The notes under the pieces are model-generated. The model made no database searches. It saw nothing but the letters and a program-made list of their open reading frames with translations, and was not told the origin of the DNA. Both the position numbers and the translations under genes were made by a program. A stretch of 64,000 nt of DNA from Pseudooceanicola aestuarii (GTDB taxonomy: Bacteria; Pseudomonadota; Alphaproteobacteria; Rhodobacterales; Rhodobacteraceae). Positions 1 to 9,324 of the stretch are shown piece after piece (the stretch's first letter is position 1; every line of letters starts with the position of its first letter). The stretch is from positions 1,094,001 through 1,158,000 of the forward strand of contig NZ_JAAFZC010000001.1 of assembly GCF_010614805.1 (NCBI RefSeq), written 5' to 3'.

Positions 1-886
1 GGAGCGCGCGCGCCACAAGGTGTCCTTCGACAACTTGACGCCGCTTTATCCCGACGAACGCCTGACGATGGAGATCGAGGACCCGACGATCAAGGATCGC
101 TCTGCCCGAATCATCGACCTGGTCGCGCCGATCGGGAAGGGCCAGCGCTCTCTGATCGTGGCGCCGCCACGAACGGGTAAGACGGTTTTGCTTCAAAATA
201 TCGCGCATTCGATCGAGACGAATCATCCGGAATGCTATTTGATCGTCCTGCTGATCGACGAACGGCCTGAAGAGGTGACGGATATGCAGCGCTCCGTGAA
301 GGGGGAAGTGATTTCCTCTACCTTCGATGAGCCTGCCGCGCGTCACGTTGCGGTGTCCGAAATGGTGATCGAGAAGGCCAAGCGCCTGGTGGAACACAAG
401 CGCGACGTGGTGATCCTGCTGGATTCCATCACCCGTCTGGGGCGTGCCTTCAACACGACAGTGCCGTCTTCGGGCAAGGTTCTGACCGGCGGTGTCGACG
501 CCAACGCCCTGCAACGTCCTAAACGGTTCTTCGGCGCCGCACGAAATATCGAGGAAGGCGGATCTCTGACCATCATTGCGACTGCGCTGATTGATACGGG
601 CAGCCGCATGGATGAAGTCATCTTTGAAGAATTCAAGGGCACCGGGAACTCTGAGCTGGTTCTGGATCGCAAGGTCGCAGACAAAAGGGTGTTCCCGGCC
701 ATGGACATCCTGAAATCCGGCACCCGCAAAGAAGAGCTTCTGGTGGACAAAATCGATCTGCAAAAGACTTTTGTTCTGCGTCGGATTCTGAACCCGATGG
801 GCACGACGGACGCCATCGAATTCCTGATCTCCAAGTTGAAACAAACCAAGAGCAATTCGGAATTCTTCGATTCGATGAATACCTGA
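1..886 (+). CDS. rho: Transcription termination factor Rho, 5'-truncated by the window edge
   Basis: Rho is the hexameric RNA-dependent ATPase/helicase that ends transcription. The frame is open from base 2 and continues upstream of the window; residues before the internal GTG at 20 (ERARHK) already fit Rho, so this is the C-terminal two-thirds of a family that is usually about 420 residues. Visible are a Walker A loop (APPRTGKT), a Walker B segment ([16 protein letters not shown]) and the Q-loop/R-loop region ([21 protein letters not shown] begins here). The stop is TGA at 884-886. mnmE follows after 30 bp. A 7-bp hairpin (887-893/899-905) without a T-tract lies in that gap, so read-through is likely. 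The only oddity is the truncation. Confidence 0.97.
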   Translation, partial: ERARHKVSFDNLTPLYPDERLTMEIEDPTIKDRSARIIDLVAPIGKGQRSLIVAPPRTGKTVLLQNIAHSIETNHPECYLIVLLIDERPEEVTDMQRSVKGEVISSTFDEPAARHVAVSEMVIEKAKRLVEHKRDVVILLDSITRLGRAFNTTVPSSGKVLTGGVDANALQRPKRFFGAARNIEEGGSLTIIATALIDTGSRMDEVIFEEFKGTGNSELVLDRKVADKRVFPAMDILKSGTRKEELLVDKIDLQKTFVLRRILNPMGTTDAIEFLISKLKQTKSNSEFFDSMNT

Positions 887-916
887 TCTCGGGATCGCCC
901 CGAGAAGGAGTTGTCC

Positions 917-2200
917 ATGGAAACCATCTTTGCCCTGGCGAGCGCGCCGGGCCGGGCGGGCGTTTCCGTCATCCGGATTTCAGGCCCTCGTGCTTGGGAT
1001 GTCTTCGCGGCCTTTCAAATAGCTGATCCGCCTCCACGCGTTATCGCACTGCGCGCTTTGAAGGACCGTGACGGATCCTTGCTGGACGAGGCTCTTGTTC
1101 TGCGGTTCGATGCTCCGGCTAGTTTTACCGGAGAAAATATCGTTGAACTTCAGATACATGGCAGTCCAGCCATCACAACGGCGGTGCTTTCGCGGCTTGG
1201 CAAGCTGAACGGGTTTCGCGCTGCCCAGGCTGGGGAATTCACCCGGCGCGCGTTGGAAAACGGTCGGATGGACCTGGCACAGGTCGAAGGATTGGCGGAT
1301 CTCATTGACGCGGAGACCGAGACGCAACGCCTTCAGGCCCAACGGATCCTGTCCGGTCAGCTTGGGGATTTGGCAAATGGCTGGCGTCTCGATCTGATTC
1401 GCGCGGCCTCTCTCATCGAGGCGACGATAGATTTCGTGGATGAGGATGTTCCGGTGGACGTCACACCCGAAGTCATTGCGTTGGTTGAGCGCGTGATAGA
1501 AACCATGGATCATCAGGTCCGCGGCGTCTCTATCGCCGAGCGGATAAGGTCTGGCTTCGAAGTGGCGATTCTTGGCGCGCCGAATGTGGGAAAATCCACT
1601 TTGCTCAATGCCTTGGCAGGTCGTGACGCGGCGATCACCTCGGATATCGCTGGAACGACCCGAGACGTGATCGAGGTCCGGATGGATTTGGCCGGTTTAC
1701 CGGTAACCTTTCTTGATACTGCCGGGCTGCGAGAGACTGATGACATCGTGGAGACCATGGGGATTGATCGCGCGCGCCAAAGGGCAGAGGCTTCGGATCT
1801 TTGCGTCTATCTTGTCGCGGGCGGCGAGGAGCCGCTTTTTGCGCTTCGTCCGGGTGATTGCGTTTTCAGAACCAAGGGGGACCTGACCGGGGATCCGCAA
1901 GCCATCAGTGCGGTCACCGGCAAAGGGCTGGATGTTCTTGTCAGAGAGATTTCGGACGAATTGAGGGAACGTGTTGCGGGTGCTGGTATCGCTACGCGCG
2001 AACGCCATCGTGCCGCGATGGTTCGCTCCTTGGCTTCTTTGGAAAACGCGCGTGGTGCGTTGGTGGCGAACTCCGCTCTCGCAGATCTGATTGCAGAAGA
2101 TATTCGTGACGCTATCCGCGCGCTCGATTCTCTGATAGGTGCCGTCGATGTCGAGAACCTTTTGGATGAGATATTCTCTAGTTTTTGCATCGGCAAATAG
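917..2200 (+). CDS. mnmE: tRNA uridine-5-carboxymethylaminomethyl(34) synthesis GTPase MnmE
   Basis: MnmE works with MnmG to install the (c)mnm5 group at wobble U34 of certain tRNAs in the cytoplasm. The start is ATG 917, with AGGAG at 906-910 six bases upstream; a TTG at 911 is in frame but overlaps that spacer. The 427 residues show the N-terminal tetrahydrofolate-binding part ([20 protein letters not shown]), the G domain with P-loop [12 protein letters not shown] and G3 DTAGLRET, and the family's C-terminal CIGK motif with its catalytic cysteine. The 3' end lies immediately before the mnmG ribosome-binding site, and the partner gene mnmG follows directly, so the two are very likely co-transcribed. 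Confidence 0.97.
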   Translation: METIFALASAPGRAGVSVIRISGPRAWDVFAAFQIADPPPRVIALRALKDRDGSLLDEALVLRFDAPASFTGENIVELQIHGSPAITTAVLSRLGKLNGFRAAQAGEFTRRALENGRMDLAQVEGLADLIDAETETQRLQAQRILSGQLGDLANGWRLDLIRAASLIEATIDFVDEDVPVDVTPEVIALVERVIETMDHQVRGVSIAERIRSGFEVAILGAPNVGKSTLLNALAGRDAAITSDIAGTTRDVIEVRMDLAGLPVTFLDTAGLRETDDIVETMGIDRARQRAEASDLCVYLVAGGEEPLFALRPGDCVFRTKGDLTGDPQAISAVTGKGLDVLVREISDELRERVAGAGIATRERHRAAMVRSLASLENARGALVANSALADLIAEDIRDAIRALDSLIGAVDVENLLDEIFSSFCIGK

Positions 2201-2203
2201 GAG

Positions 2204-2219
2204 TGTTTCACGTGAAACA
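2204..2219. promoter_or_regulatory. parS: parS centromere site 1 (perfect 16-bp palindrome)
   Basis: The sequence TGTTTCACGTGAAACA matches the bacterial parS consensus exactly and is a perfect palindrome. It covers the mnmG GTG start codon at 2212 and lies between the mnmG Shine-Dalgarno sequence (AGGAG 2199-2203) and codon 3. parAB lies 2.5 kb downstream. ParB binding here should nucleate the segrosome. Confidence 0.95.
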
Positions 2220-4074
2220 TTTTGACGTCATAGTCGTAGGGGGTGGTCACGCAGGGTGTGACGCCGCCCATGCAGCTGCACGAATTGGCGCCAGCACAGC
2301 ATTGATAACACTGAATATTTCCGGAATCGGGGTTATGTCCTGCAATCCGGCCATCGGCGGTTTGGGCAAGGGGCACCTGGTCAGGGAAATTGACGCACTT
2401 GATGGCGTCATGGGACGCGTCGCAGATAAAGCAGGCATACAATTTCGGCTGTTGAATCGCCGCAAGGGACCGGCCGTGCAAGGACCGCGAGCCCAGGCCG
2501 ATCGCGCCATCTACCGAAATGAGATGCTTTCAGAGATTCAGAATTGCCCAGGTTTGTCGGTGGTTGAAGGAGAGGTCGCCGATTTTCTGATGGCGGGGGA
2601 CCAGGTTACAGGCGTTGTCCTTTCCGACGGTAGTGAAATAGCCGCATCAGCTGTTGTTCTGACGACGGGCACATTTCTGCGGGGCCTTATCCATGTCGGT
2701 GATAGAACAGTTTCTGGTGGGCGAATGGGCGATAAACCGTCGATCCGTCTGGCTGAACGGCTTGACAGCTTTGGTCTTCCACTTGGAAGATTGAAAACAG
2801 GGACTCCGCCGCGACTGAACGGGAAAACGATCGACTGGAGTGTTGTTGGAGCACAACCAGGAGATGACGACCCGGTATTTTTCTCGTTTCTTTCCACGCG
2901 CACAGCTACGCCGCAGGTTTCCTGCGGAGTGACGCATACAAATGAACGCACACACGAAATCATTCGCCAAAACCTTGATCGTTCCGCGATGTACGGCGGA
3001 CATATCGATGGGATCGGCCCGCGGTACTGCCCGTCGATAGAGGACAAGGTTGTTCGATTTGCGGACAAGACGTCGCATCAGATCTTCCTTGAACCCGAAA
3101 GTCTGACGGACGACGTCATCTATCCCAACGGTATATCCACGTCTCTACCTGAGGACGTCCAGGAGGATTATGTACGTTCTATCAATGGGTTGGAGTCAGC
3201 TGAAATTTTGCAACCGGGCTACGCCATTGAATATGACTATGTGGATCCTCGCGTTCTCGATCTCAAACTGGCAGTGAAAGCAGTTCCGGGACTTTATCTC
3301 GCAGGCCAGATAAACGGGACCACAGGGTATGAAGAAGCCGCCGCGCAGGGTCTGGTAGCCGGAACAAACGCGGCGCTTATAGCACTTGATCGGGATCCGT
3401 TGATGTTCAGCCGCGCGGACAGCTATATCGGCGTCATGGTGGATGATCTGACCAGCCGGGGCGTGACAGAACCGTATCGGATGTTTACCTCACGCGCGGA
3501 ATTTCGACTGTCCTTGCGGGCGGATAATGCGGATCAGAGGTTGACCCCGCTGGGGATTGCCACTGGTCTGGTTGGCAGGCAGCGTGCCAAGACGTATTCG
3601 AAAAAGGCTGAAGAGCTTGAAACTGGGCGGTGTCTTCTTGAGAATATTTCAGTAACATCGCGGGAGCTTCAACAATCGGGGTTGGCAGTTAGCCAGGATG
3701 GGTCGCGCCGGTCTCTTTTCCAGGTACTCGCATTTCCTGATGTGTCGTTCGATGATCTTCGGTCGTTGAATGACCGCGTAGATGAGATTGATCCCGATGT
3801 CGCGGCGCAACTGTCAAGAGATGCGCTTTATGCGAATTACATCGAACGACAGAAGCTGGATGTCGAGGCGCTCCGGCGCGATGAACACCATGAAATCCCA
3901 CATGAATTTGATTTTTCAGTGTTGGACGGCCTATCCAACGAATTGAAAGCAAAGCTTGCTCACGCGCGACCCGCAAATCTTGCCCAGGCCGGGAAGATCG
4001 AGGGCATGACTCCTGCTGCGCTTGCCTTGATTCTCTCTCGCCTCCGTCGTCGTCGGGAGGTTAAATCCGCATGA
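2212..4074 (+). CDS. mnmG: tRNA uridine-5-carboxymethylaminomethyl(34) synthesis enzyme MnmG (GidA)
   Basis: MnmG is the FAD- and NADH-dependent partner of MnmE in wobble-uridine modification. The start is taken as GTG 2212, giving [15 protein letters not shown], with AGGAG at 2199-2203 eight bases upstream; an in-frame GTG at 2203 overlaps that ribosome site and is less likely. The 620 residues match the family length (about 620-630). The Rossmann FAD motif [24 protein letters not shown] and the TGTFLRG segment are visible. The start codon lies inside a perfect parS site. The stop codon overlaps the rsmG ATG (ATGA at 4071-4074), so translation is coupled. Codon use is less GC-rich at third positions than in genes beyond 9 kb. 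Confidence 0.97.
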   Translation: MKHFDVIVVGGGHAGCDAAHAAARIGASTALITLNISGIGVMSCNPAIGGLGKGHLVREIDALDGVMGRVADKAGIQFRLLNRRKGPAVQGPRAQADRAIYRNEMLSEIQNCPGLSVVEGEVADFLMAGDQVTGVVLSDGSEIAASAVVLTTGTFLRGLIHVGDRTVSGGRMGDKPSIRLAERLDSFGLPLGRLKTGTPPRLNGKTIDWSVVGAQPGDDDPVFFSFLSTRTATPQVSCGVTHTNERTHEIIRQNLDRSAMYGGHIDGIGPRYCPSIEDKVVRFADKTSHQIFLEPESLTDDVIYPNGISTSLPEDVQEDYVRSINGLESAEILQPGYAIEYDYVDPRVLDLKLAVKAVPGLYLAGQINGTTGYEEAAAQGLVAGTNAALIALDRDPLMFSRADSYIGVMVDDLTSRGVTEPYRMFTSRAEFRLSLRADNADQRLTPLGIATGLVGRQRAKTYSKKAEELETGRCLLENISVTSRELQQSGLAVSQDGSRRSLFQVLAFPDVSFDDLRSLNDRVDEIDPDVAAQLSRDALYANYIERQKLDVEALRRDEHHEIPHEFDFSVLDGLSNELKAKLAHARPANLAQAGKIEGMTPAALALILSRLRRRREVKSA

Positions 4075-4679
4075 ATCGCGAGAATGTTTCACGTGAAACA
4101 TACGGGGCGTTGGAAACTTATGCCGCCCTTCTGAAGAAGTGGAACCCAAGGATCAATCTGGTGGCCAAATCCACAGTAGCGGACTTGTGGACACGTCATA
4201 TGAGTGATTCTCTTCAGGTTGCCGATATTGCACCTAAATGCCAACACTGGGTTGACTTGGGAAGCGGCGGCGGATTTCCCGGTCTTCCCGTGGCACTTCT
4301 TGCACGCGACCGTGGCACGCCAAAGCGCGTTACCTTGGTCGAATCTGATACGCGCAAGGCGACTTTTCTTCGGACGGTGATACGCGATACAAACGCTCCA
4401 GCCGACGTATTGGCGGAGCGGATCGAATCAATACCTCCTCTAATGGCCGAAGTTCTTTCCGCCCGGGCGCTGGCGCCTCTCTCCCGGTTGCTGGAATTCG
4501 CCGATCTACATCTTGCGCCAAGGGGAATCGCCTTGTTTTCAAAGGGTGTGACCTGGAAAGATGAGGTTTCCCGGGCACAGGAACAATGGCGCTTTGACTG
4601 GGAAGCCATTCGCAGTAAAACCGATCCAGATGCTGTCATCCTTAAGATCGAAGGAGTTCACCCTTGCCAGACCTCTTGA
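4071..4679 (+). CDS. rsmG: 16S rRNA (guanine(527)-N(7))-methyltransferase RsmG (GidB)
   Basis: RsmG methylates N7 of G527 in 16S rRNA using S-adenosylmethionine. The 202 residues are the usual length. The SAM-binding loop is [12 protein letters not shown] near residue 62, and the N-terminal helix region ([18 protein letters not shown]) is typical. The ATG overlaps the mnmG stop. Codons 5-10 (NVSRET) are encoded by a perfect parS site, so the protein sequence and the centromere constrain each other. The 3' end overlaps the TTG start of parA by 16 bases, which suggests translational coupling into the segregation genes. Confidence 0.97.
   Translation: MNRENVSRETYGALETYAALLKKWNPRINLVAKSTVADLWTRHMSDSLQVADIAPKCQHWVDLGSGGGFPGLPVALLARDRGTPKRVTLVESDTRKATFLRTVIRDTNAPADVLAERIESIPPLMAEVLSARALAPLSRLLEFADLHLAPRGIALFSKGVTWKDEVSRAQEQWRFDWEAIRSKTDPDAVILKIEGVHPCQTS
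4085..4100. promoter_or_regulatory. parS: parS centromere site 2, inside the rsmG coding sequence
   Basis: This is a second exact copy of TGTTTCACGTGAAACA. It is read through as part of codons 5-10 of rsmG. It lies 1.9 kb from site 1 and about 560 bp upstream of parA. Confidence 0.95.
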
Positions 4680-5473
4680 GGACCGGCGGTCCGAAAATCA
4701 TCGCTGTGGCCAATCAGAAAGGTGGTGTCGGAAAAACCACGACCGCGATCAACCTTGGCGCTGCACTGGCTGAACAGGGCAACAAGGTATTGTTGATTGA
4801 CCTGGATCCTCAGGGGAATGCATCCACGGGGCTGGGGATCGAGGCGGAGGACCGGGAGCATACGACTTACGAACTTCTTCTGGACGAAGTACCGTTGGAC
4901 GAAGTCATCTTGAAGACAGACGTGAACGGATTGGAAATCGTCCCGGCCACCATAGATCTGTCCTCTGCGGATATCGAATTGATTGCAAACGAAAAACGCT
5001 CCTATCTGTTGCATGACGCACTGCGTCAGCCAGCGATGGAGCGGTTTGCATATGATTACATTCTGATCGATTGTCCGCCTTCGTTGAACCTTCTTACGGT
5101 GAACGCGATGGTGGCGGCGCATTCGGTCATGGTGCCACTGCAAAGCGAGTTTTTTGCGCTCGAAGGCCTGTCGCAGCTGATGCTGACCATTCGTGAGGTG
5201 CGGCAATCCGCGAATCCGAACCTTCGGATCGAAGGAATCGTTCTTACAATGTACGATTCTCGCAATAACCTTTCGCAGCAGGTCGAAGAAGATGCGCGTG
5301 ACAACCTAGGCGATCTGGTGTTTCGGACCATCATTCCCCGAAATGTGCGTGTCAGTGAGGCCCCGTCCTATGCGATGCCGGTTTTGCAGTTTGATGGCGG
5401 GTCCAAGGGGTCGGCTGCGTATCGGGCCCTGGCGCAGGAATTGATGGAAAAGAACCAAATGGCCGCGGCCTGA
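4664..5473 (+). CDS. parA: Chromosome-partitioning ATPase ParA (Soj family)
   Basis: ParA is the Walker-type ATPase that moves ParB-parS complexes toward the poles. The deviant Walker A is KGGVGKTTT at about residues 20-28, and the Walker A' is LIDLDPQGN. The later DCPPS aspartate and the VPLQSEFFALEGL segment are also family hallmarks. The start is TTG 4664, supported by AAGGAG at 4651-4656 seven bases upstream; it overlaps rsmG by 16 bases, and no ATG lies before the P-loop. The protein has 269 residues, normal for chromosomal ParA. parB follows after 24 bp. Weak initiation at TTG may keep the level low, but that is inference. Confidence 0.96.
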   Translation: MPDLLRTGGPKIIAVANQKGGVGKTTTAINLGAALAEQGNKVLLIDLDPQGNASTGLGIEAEDREHTTYELLLDEVPLDEVILKTDVNGLEIVPATIDLSSADIELIANEKRSYLLHDALRQPAMERFAYDYILIDCPPSLNLLTVNAMVAAHSVMVPLQSEFFALEGLSQLMLTIREVRQSANPNLRIEGIVLTMYDSRNNLSQQVEEDARDNLGDLVFRTIIPRNVRVSEAPSYAMPVLQFDGGSKGSAAYRALAQELMEKNQMAAA

Positions 5474-5497
5474 CGAGACCAAGATAAGAGGCAGCAG

Positions 5498-6397
5498 ATG
5501 GAAAAGAAAAAAAACCGTGGTCTGGGCCGTGGGCTCTCGGCGTTGATGGCTGATGTTTCGGCCGAGGACACAACACGGGAGGCTGGGAACGGCGTTCCGA
5601 AACGCCCGGATCTTCTGGTCCCGATCGAACGAATCGTTCCGAATCCAGATCAGCCGCGCCGCAGCTTCACCGAAGATCAGCTGAAGGAACTGGCCAATTC
5701 GATCAAAACCAAAGGCGTGATCCAGCCTTTGATCGTGCGGCAGAAGCCCGGAACGTCCGATTTGTATGAAATCGTGGCGGGGGAACGGCGTTGGCGCGCG
5801 GCACAATTGGCCCGCTTGCATGAATTGCCGGTATTGGTGCGAGATTTCGACGATACAGAGGTTCTGGAAGTCGCGATTATCGAGAATATTCAGCGCGCAG
5901 ACCTGAACCCGGTGGAAGAAGCAGCCGGGTATCGCCAGTTGATGGGGAAATTCGGCCATACGCAGGAAAAACTGGCGGAGGCTCTGGGGAAGAGCCGCAG
6001 CCATATCGCGAATGTGCTTCGCCTGCTGCAACTGCCTGATGAGGTTCAGGAATTCCTGCGTGAGGGGCAATTGTCGGCAGGGCATGCTCGGGCCTTGATC
6101 ACCTCGGACTCGCCGGTGGATCTCGCCCGAACGGTGATCGCAGGCGGTTTGTCGGTACGGGAGACCGAAAAACTGGCAAAATCGGGCAATGAGGCGCCGA
6201 AAAATCCTTCGGTGGCGCGTGCTGCGGTCGACAAGGATGCCGACACAAAGGCGTTGGAGGGTGATCTTTCCGCGGCGCTCAGTATGCGGGTGTTCGTGGA
6301 TCACAAGCCCGGTGCTGAAGGCGGGGCGGTGACGATTCGCTACGATTCCCTGGACCAGCTGGATGAGTTGTGCCAGATCCTCAGCGCGGGCCGTTAG
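5498..6397 (+). CDS. parB: Chromosome-partitioning protein ParB (Spo0J family CTPase)
   Basis: ParB binds parS and spreads as a CTP-dependent clamp. Domains in order are an N-terminal ParA-interaction tail (KKNRGLGRGLSAL), the CTP-binding domain with GERRWRAAQ and ENIQRADLNPVEEA, a helix-turn-helix (LAEALGKSRSHIANVLRLL), and a C-terminal dimerization segment (VTIRYDSLDQLDELCQIL). The length is 299 residues, typical of the family. Codons 4-6 contain an uninterrupted run of eight A (5507-5514). The 3' end overlaps the convergent DUF454 gene by 17 bp. Perfect parS sites lie at 2204 and 4085, with a one-mismatch copy at 17300. Confidence 0.97.
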   Translation: MEKKKNRGLGRGLSALMADVSAEDTTREAGNGVPKRPDLLVPIERIVPNPDQPRRSFTEDQLKELANSIKTKGVIQPLIVRQKPGTSDLYEIVAGERRWRAAQLARLHELPVLVRDFDDTEVLEVAIIENIQRADLNPVEEAAGYRQLMGKFGHTQEKLAEALGKSRSHIANVLRLLQLPDEVQEFLREGQLSAGHARALITSDSPVDLARTVIAGGLSVRETEKLAKSGNEAPKNPSVARAAVDKDADTKALEGDLSAALSMRVFVDHKPGAEGGAVTIRYDSLDQLDELCQILSAGR

Positions 6398-6740
6398 GCC
6401 GCGTCCATAGGAAAACCATCACACAACAAAGCGTTGCGCCCTGGATCATCAGTAGTTCGGAGCGCAACCCGATGGCGGCCGACAGACAAAAAACCGCAAG
6501 GACCGAGAGCGTCGCCAATACCTTGGCCCGGCGGGAGATCGCGCCGTTTTCCTGCCAATCCCGTATCGGCGGGCCGAGTTTTTCGTGATTTATCAGCCAA
6601 TTGTGAAGTCGTTCGGACGAGCGTGCGAAGCAGAATGTTGCCAGTAGCAGAAACGGCACGGTTGGCAGAAGGGGCAGGGCGATGCCCAACCCGCCGAGAG
6701 CCAGGGCGGTAAAGCCGAAGACCGCCCAAAGCAGCCGCAT
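6381..6740 (-). CDS. DUF454 (YbaN-like) inner-membrane protein
   Basis: This 119-residue protein belongs to the DUF454/YbaN family, whose function is not established. It has an N-terminal hydrophobic hairpin ending in LPLLPTVPFLLLATFCFARSS, the family signature. The conserved RLHNWLINHEKLGPPIRDWQ stretch and one or two further membrane segments follow. Its ATG directly abuts the hemW stop codon (TGAATG), so it is probably the last gene of a rph-rdgB-hemW unit. It converges on parB with a 17-bp overlap. The family assignment is good; any role is unknown. Confidence 0.88.
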   Translation of the reverse strand: MRLLWAVFGFTALALGGLGIALPLLPTVPFLLLATFCFARSSERLHNWLINHEKLGPPIRDWQENGAISRRAKVLATLSVLAVFCLSAAIGLRSELLMIQGATLCCVMVFLWTRPNGPR

Positions 6741-7901
6741 TCAGAGCGCCGCCGCCAATTCGGAGAGGACGGCATTCAAAACCATCCGACCCTGAGGGGT
6801 AGCCCATATCTTGTGGCCGTCGCGGTGGATCATACCCAGTTCCTGCATCAAGGCGATCGGCGCCTCTTTCACGCGGGTGCCGTTCAGGCTGGCCAGGCGG
6901 TGAAGATCGATACCATCGGCAAGACGTAAGCCCATCAGCAGGTATTCTTCGGCTTGGTCCCGACCTGACAGAGGAACAAATACGCTATCAGCATTGCCTT
7001 GTTCGGCAGCAGCCAGCCAGGCGCCTGGCTGACGGGGCTGTTCGGTTGCGTGGCGCTGGCCGTGACGCGTAACGCGCCCATGGGCGCCCGGGCCGATGCC
7101 GAGATAGTCGCCATAGCGCCAATAAAGTGAATTGTGCCGACTTTCTGCGCCGGGCTTGGCGTGGTTTGATACCTCGTAGGCCTCATAGCCGTGTGCGGCG
7201 CAGATTTCCTGAGTTATCAAATACATATCGGCAGACGTATCGTCTTCGGGCAGACCACGAAGACCACCTCGGGCAAACCTGTCGCCGAACGCGGTGCCGT
7301 CTTCGATCGTGAGTTGATAGAGCGACAGGTGATCCACCGCGTGCGACAGCGCGCGGGTCAATTCGGCTTCCCAATCCTGCAAGGTTTGGTTCTGGCGCGC
7401 ATAAATCAGATCGAAACTGACCCGATTGAACTGATTGCGTGCGATGTCGAAGGCGCGCAGCGCCTCATCTACCGAATGCAGACGTCCCAGCCGTTTCAAA
7501 TCTGCGTCGTTCAGGGCCTGTACGCCCAGAGAAACACGGTTCACCCCGGCCTGAGCATATCCGGCGAAACGCCCGGCCTCCACCGATCCGGGATTCGCCT
7601 CCAGGGTGATTTCAACGTCATTGCCCTGGGGCCAGAGACGGCGGATGGTGGAGATAACAGCGTCCACGGTGGCGGGTTCCATCAGCGATGGGGTCCCACC
7701 TCCAAAAAACACTGAATTCACGATACGATGGGGGACGATTTCCGCGTAACGCTCCAGCTCTGCGCACAGGGCGCGGGCCCAGCGGGACTGGTCCACGTTT
7801 GCCACGACGTGGGAATTGAAGTCGCAATAGGGGCACTTGGACTGGCAGAACGGCCAATGCACATAGATGCCAAAGCCGCCGGCCTGCCAATCCTCAGTCA
7901 A
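6741..7901 (-). CDS. hemW: Radical SAM heme chaperone HemW (coproporphyrinogen III oxidase-like)
   Basis: HemW proteins are radical SAM enzymes that bind heme and are thought to deliver it to respiratory proteins; older annotations call them oxygen-independent coproporphyrinogen oxidase. The 386 residues begin near YVHWPFCQSKCPYCDF, giving the CxxxCxxC cluster motif. FFGGGTPSLM and the later HNSLYWRYGDYLGIGPGAH segment also fit HemW. The start is a TTG at 7901 overlapping the rdgB stop by 8 bases; an AAAGGG lies just upstream and no ATG lies before the cluster motif. hemH (50.4 kb) and ubiG occur elsewhere in the window but are not linked to it. Confidence 0.93.
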   Translation of the reverse strand: MTEDWQAGGFGIYVHWPFCQSKCPYCDFNSHVVANVDQSRWARALCAELERYAEIVPHRIVNSVFFGGGTPSLMEPATVDAVISTIRRLWPQGNDVEITLEANPGSVEAGRFAGYAQAGVNRVSLGVQALNDADLKRLGRLHSVDEALRAFDIARNQFNRVSFDLIYARQNQTLQDWEAELTRALSHAVDHLSLYQLTIEDGTAFGDRFARGGLRGLPEDDTSADMYLITQEICAAHGYEAYEVSNHAKPGAESRHNSLYWRYGDYLGIGPGAHGRVTRHGQRHATEQPRQPGAWLAAAEQGNADSVFVPLSGRDQAEEYLLMGLRLADGIDLHRLASLNGTRVKEAPIALMQELGMIHRDGHKIWATPQGRMVLNAVLSELAAAL

Positions 7902-8502
7902 AACAACCCTTTACGAACTTCGCAAAGGCATCTGCCCTGTGCGACATCTCGTGTTTGCGGATCGGGTCCATTTCGCCGAATGTTTCAGTTTCGCCGTCGG
8001 GCAGGAAGATCGGGTCAAAGCCAAATCCCTGTGCACCGCGCATTGGCCAAACGACCTGTCCATTCACGCGGCCCTCGAACAGTTCGTCATGACCGTCAGG
8101 CCAGGCCAGGCACAACGTGCAGTTGAAAGCCGCACGGCGCGGGGCAGGGGCGTTCTTCTCTTCCAGCAGGGTCCAGACCCTGGTCATCGCCATGGGAAAA
8201 TCACGGCCCTCGGGCGTTTCGGCCCAATCGGCGGTATAGACGCCGGGCGCGCCGTTCAGCGCCTCCACCGTGATGCCGCTGTCATCGGACAGGGCGGGCA
8301 GACCGGTGCCGCGTGCGGCGGCGTGGGCCTTGATCCGGGCATTGCCGGCAAAGGTGTCCTCCGTCTCCGCAGGCTCTGCCAGGCCGTGGTCGGCGGCAGA
8401 GCTGACGGTGATCCCGTAGGGGTCCAGCAGCGCGGCGATCTCCCGCAACTTGCCGGCGTTGTGGCTGGCAATGACGAGGCGATCGCCGCTGAATTTACGC
8501 AT
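7894..8502 (-). CDS. rdgB: XTP/dITP diphosphatase (RdgB/HAM1)
   Basis: This enzyme hydrolyses non-canonical purine nucleoside triphosphates (ITP, XTP) and keeps them out of DNA and RNA. Key segments are [12 protein letters not shown] near the N-terminus (the family SxNxGK motif) and ALSDDSGI (the substrate/metal-binding DDSG). FGFDPIF and SHRADA lie near the C-terminus. The start is taken as ATG 8502, which overlaps the rph 3' end by 8 bases and gives 202 residues; an upstream in-frame start at 8529 would lie inside rph. The rph-rdgB pairing is very common in alphaproteobacteria and supports the call. Confidence 0.95.
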   Translation of the reverse strand: MRKFSGDRLVIASHNAGKLREIAALLDPYGITVSSAADHGLAEPAETEDTFAGNARIKAHAAARGTGLPALSDDSGITVEALNGAPGVYTADWAETPEGRDFPMAMTRVWTLLEEKNAPAPRRAAFNCTLCLAWPDGHDELFEGRVNGQVVWPMRGAQGFGFDPIFLPDGETETFGEMDPIRKHEMSHRADAFAKFVKGCFD

Positions 8503-9211
8503 CGCAAGCGGCCTTTTGCAGGGCGGCAAGCTCGGCCACGCCTTTTTCTGCCAGACCCATCAGATCATCCATCTGCGCGCGGGAGAAGGTGGAGCCTTCG
8601 GCCGACATCTGGACTTCGATCAGGCGGCCGGATCCGGTCATGACGAAATTGCCGTCCACGCCGGCTTCGCTGTCTTCGGGATAGTCGAGGTCCAGCACGG
8701 GCTGGCCTGCATAGATCCCGCAGGAGACGGCGGCGACGGGATCGACCAGCGGGTCGGAAATCACCTCGCCTGCCTTCATCAGTTTGTTCACCGCCAGGCG
8801 CAGCGCAACCCAACCGCCGGTGATGGAGGCACAGCGCGTCCCGCCATCGGCCTGGATCACGTCGCAATCAATGGAGATCTGGCGTTCGCCCAGGGCCACA
8901 CGGTCAACACCGGCGCGCAGGGACCGACCAATCAGGCGCTGGATTTCCACCGTGCGCCCACCCTGTTTTCCGGCGGAGGCTTCGCGCCGCATCCGCGAGG
9001 TGGTCGAACGCGGCAACATGCCGTATTCTGCGGTCACCCAACCCAGGCCAGAGCCCTTGATGAACGGGGGCACGCGGCTTTCGACCGTGGCGGTGCAGAT
9101 CACATGGGTGTCACCCACGCGGATCAGGCAGGAGCCTTCTGCATGTTTCGTGATCCCGGTTTCGATTGAAACCGGTCGCATTTCGTTTAAGTCGCGTCCT
9201 GACGGTCGCAT
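8495..9211 (-). CDS. rph: Ribonuclease PH
   Basis: RNase PH is a phosphorolytic 3'-5' exoribonuclease that trims tRNA 3' ends. The protein has 238 residues, the normal size. It begins [14 protein letters not shown], and contains [24 protein letters not shown] and [16 protein letters not shown], all strong family motifs with the phosphate- and RNA-binding arginines. The ATG is preceded by GGAGGT. The gene diverges from hrcA; the roughly 110-bp gap must hold both promoters, but no convincing CIRCE element or sigma-32 promoter was seen there. Confidence 0.97.
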   Translation of the reverse strand: MRPSGRDLNEMRPVSIETGITKHAEGSCLIRVGDTHVICTATVESRVPPFIKGSGLGWVTAEYGMLPRSTTSRMRREASAGKQGGRTVEIQRLIGRSLRAGVDRVALGERQISIDCDVIQADGGTRCASITGGWVALRLAVNKLMKAGEVISDPLVDPVAAVSCGIYAGQPVLDLDYPEDSEAGVDGNFVMTGSGRLIEVQMSAEGSTFSRAQMDDLMGLAEKGVAELAALQKAACDA

Positions 9212-9324
9212 GTTACCTCCGGGGATTGTCGGGGGCGTGATACGCGTGCGACACCTGTGATGGCAAGCGCCCCGTTGATTTTTGCGTCCCGGCCTCTTTC
9301 ATGACAGGCAGGGCAGGGCAGAGA

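Noticed and set aside
887..905. 7-bp hairpin between rho and mnmE
   Set aside because: No T-tract and directly followed by the mnmE ribosome site; not a credible terminator.
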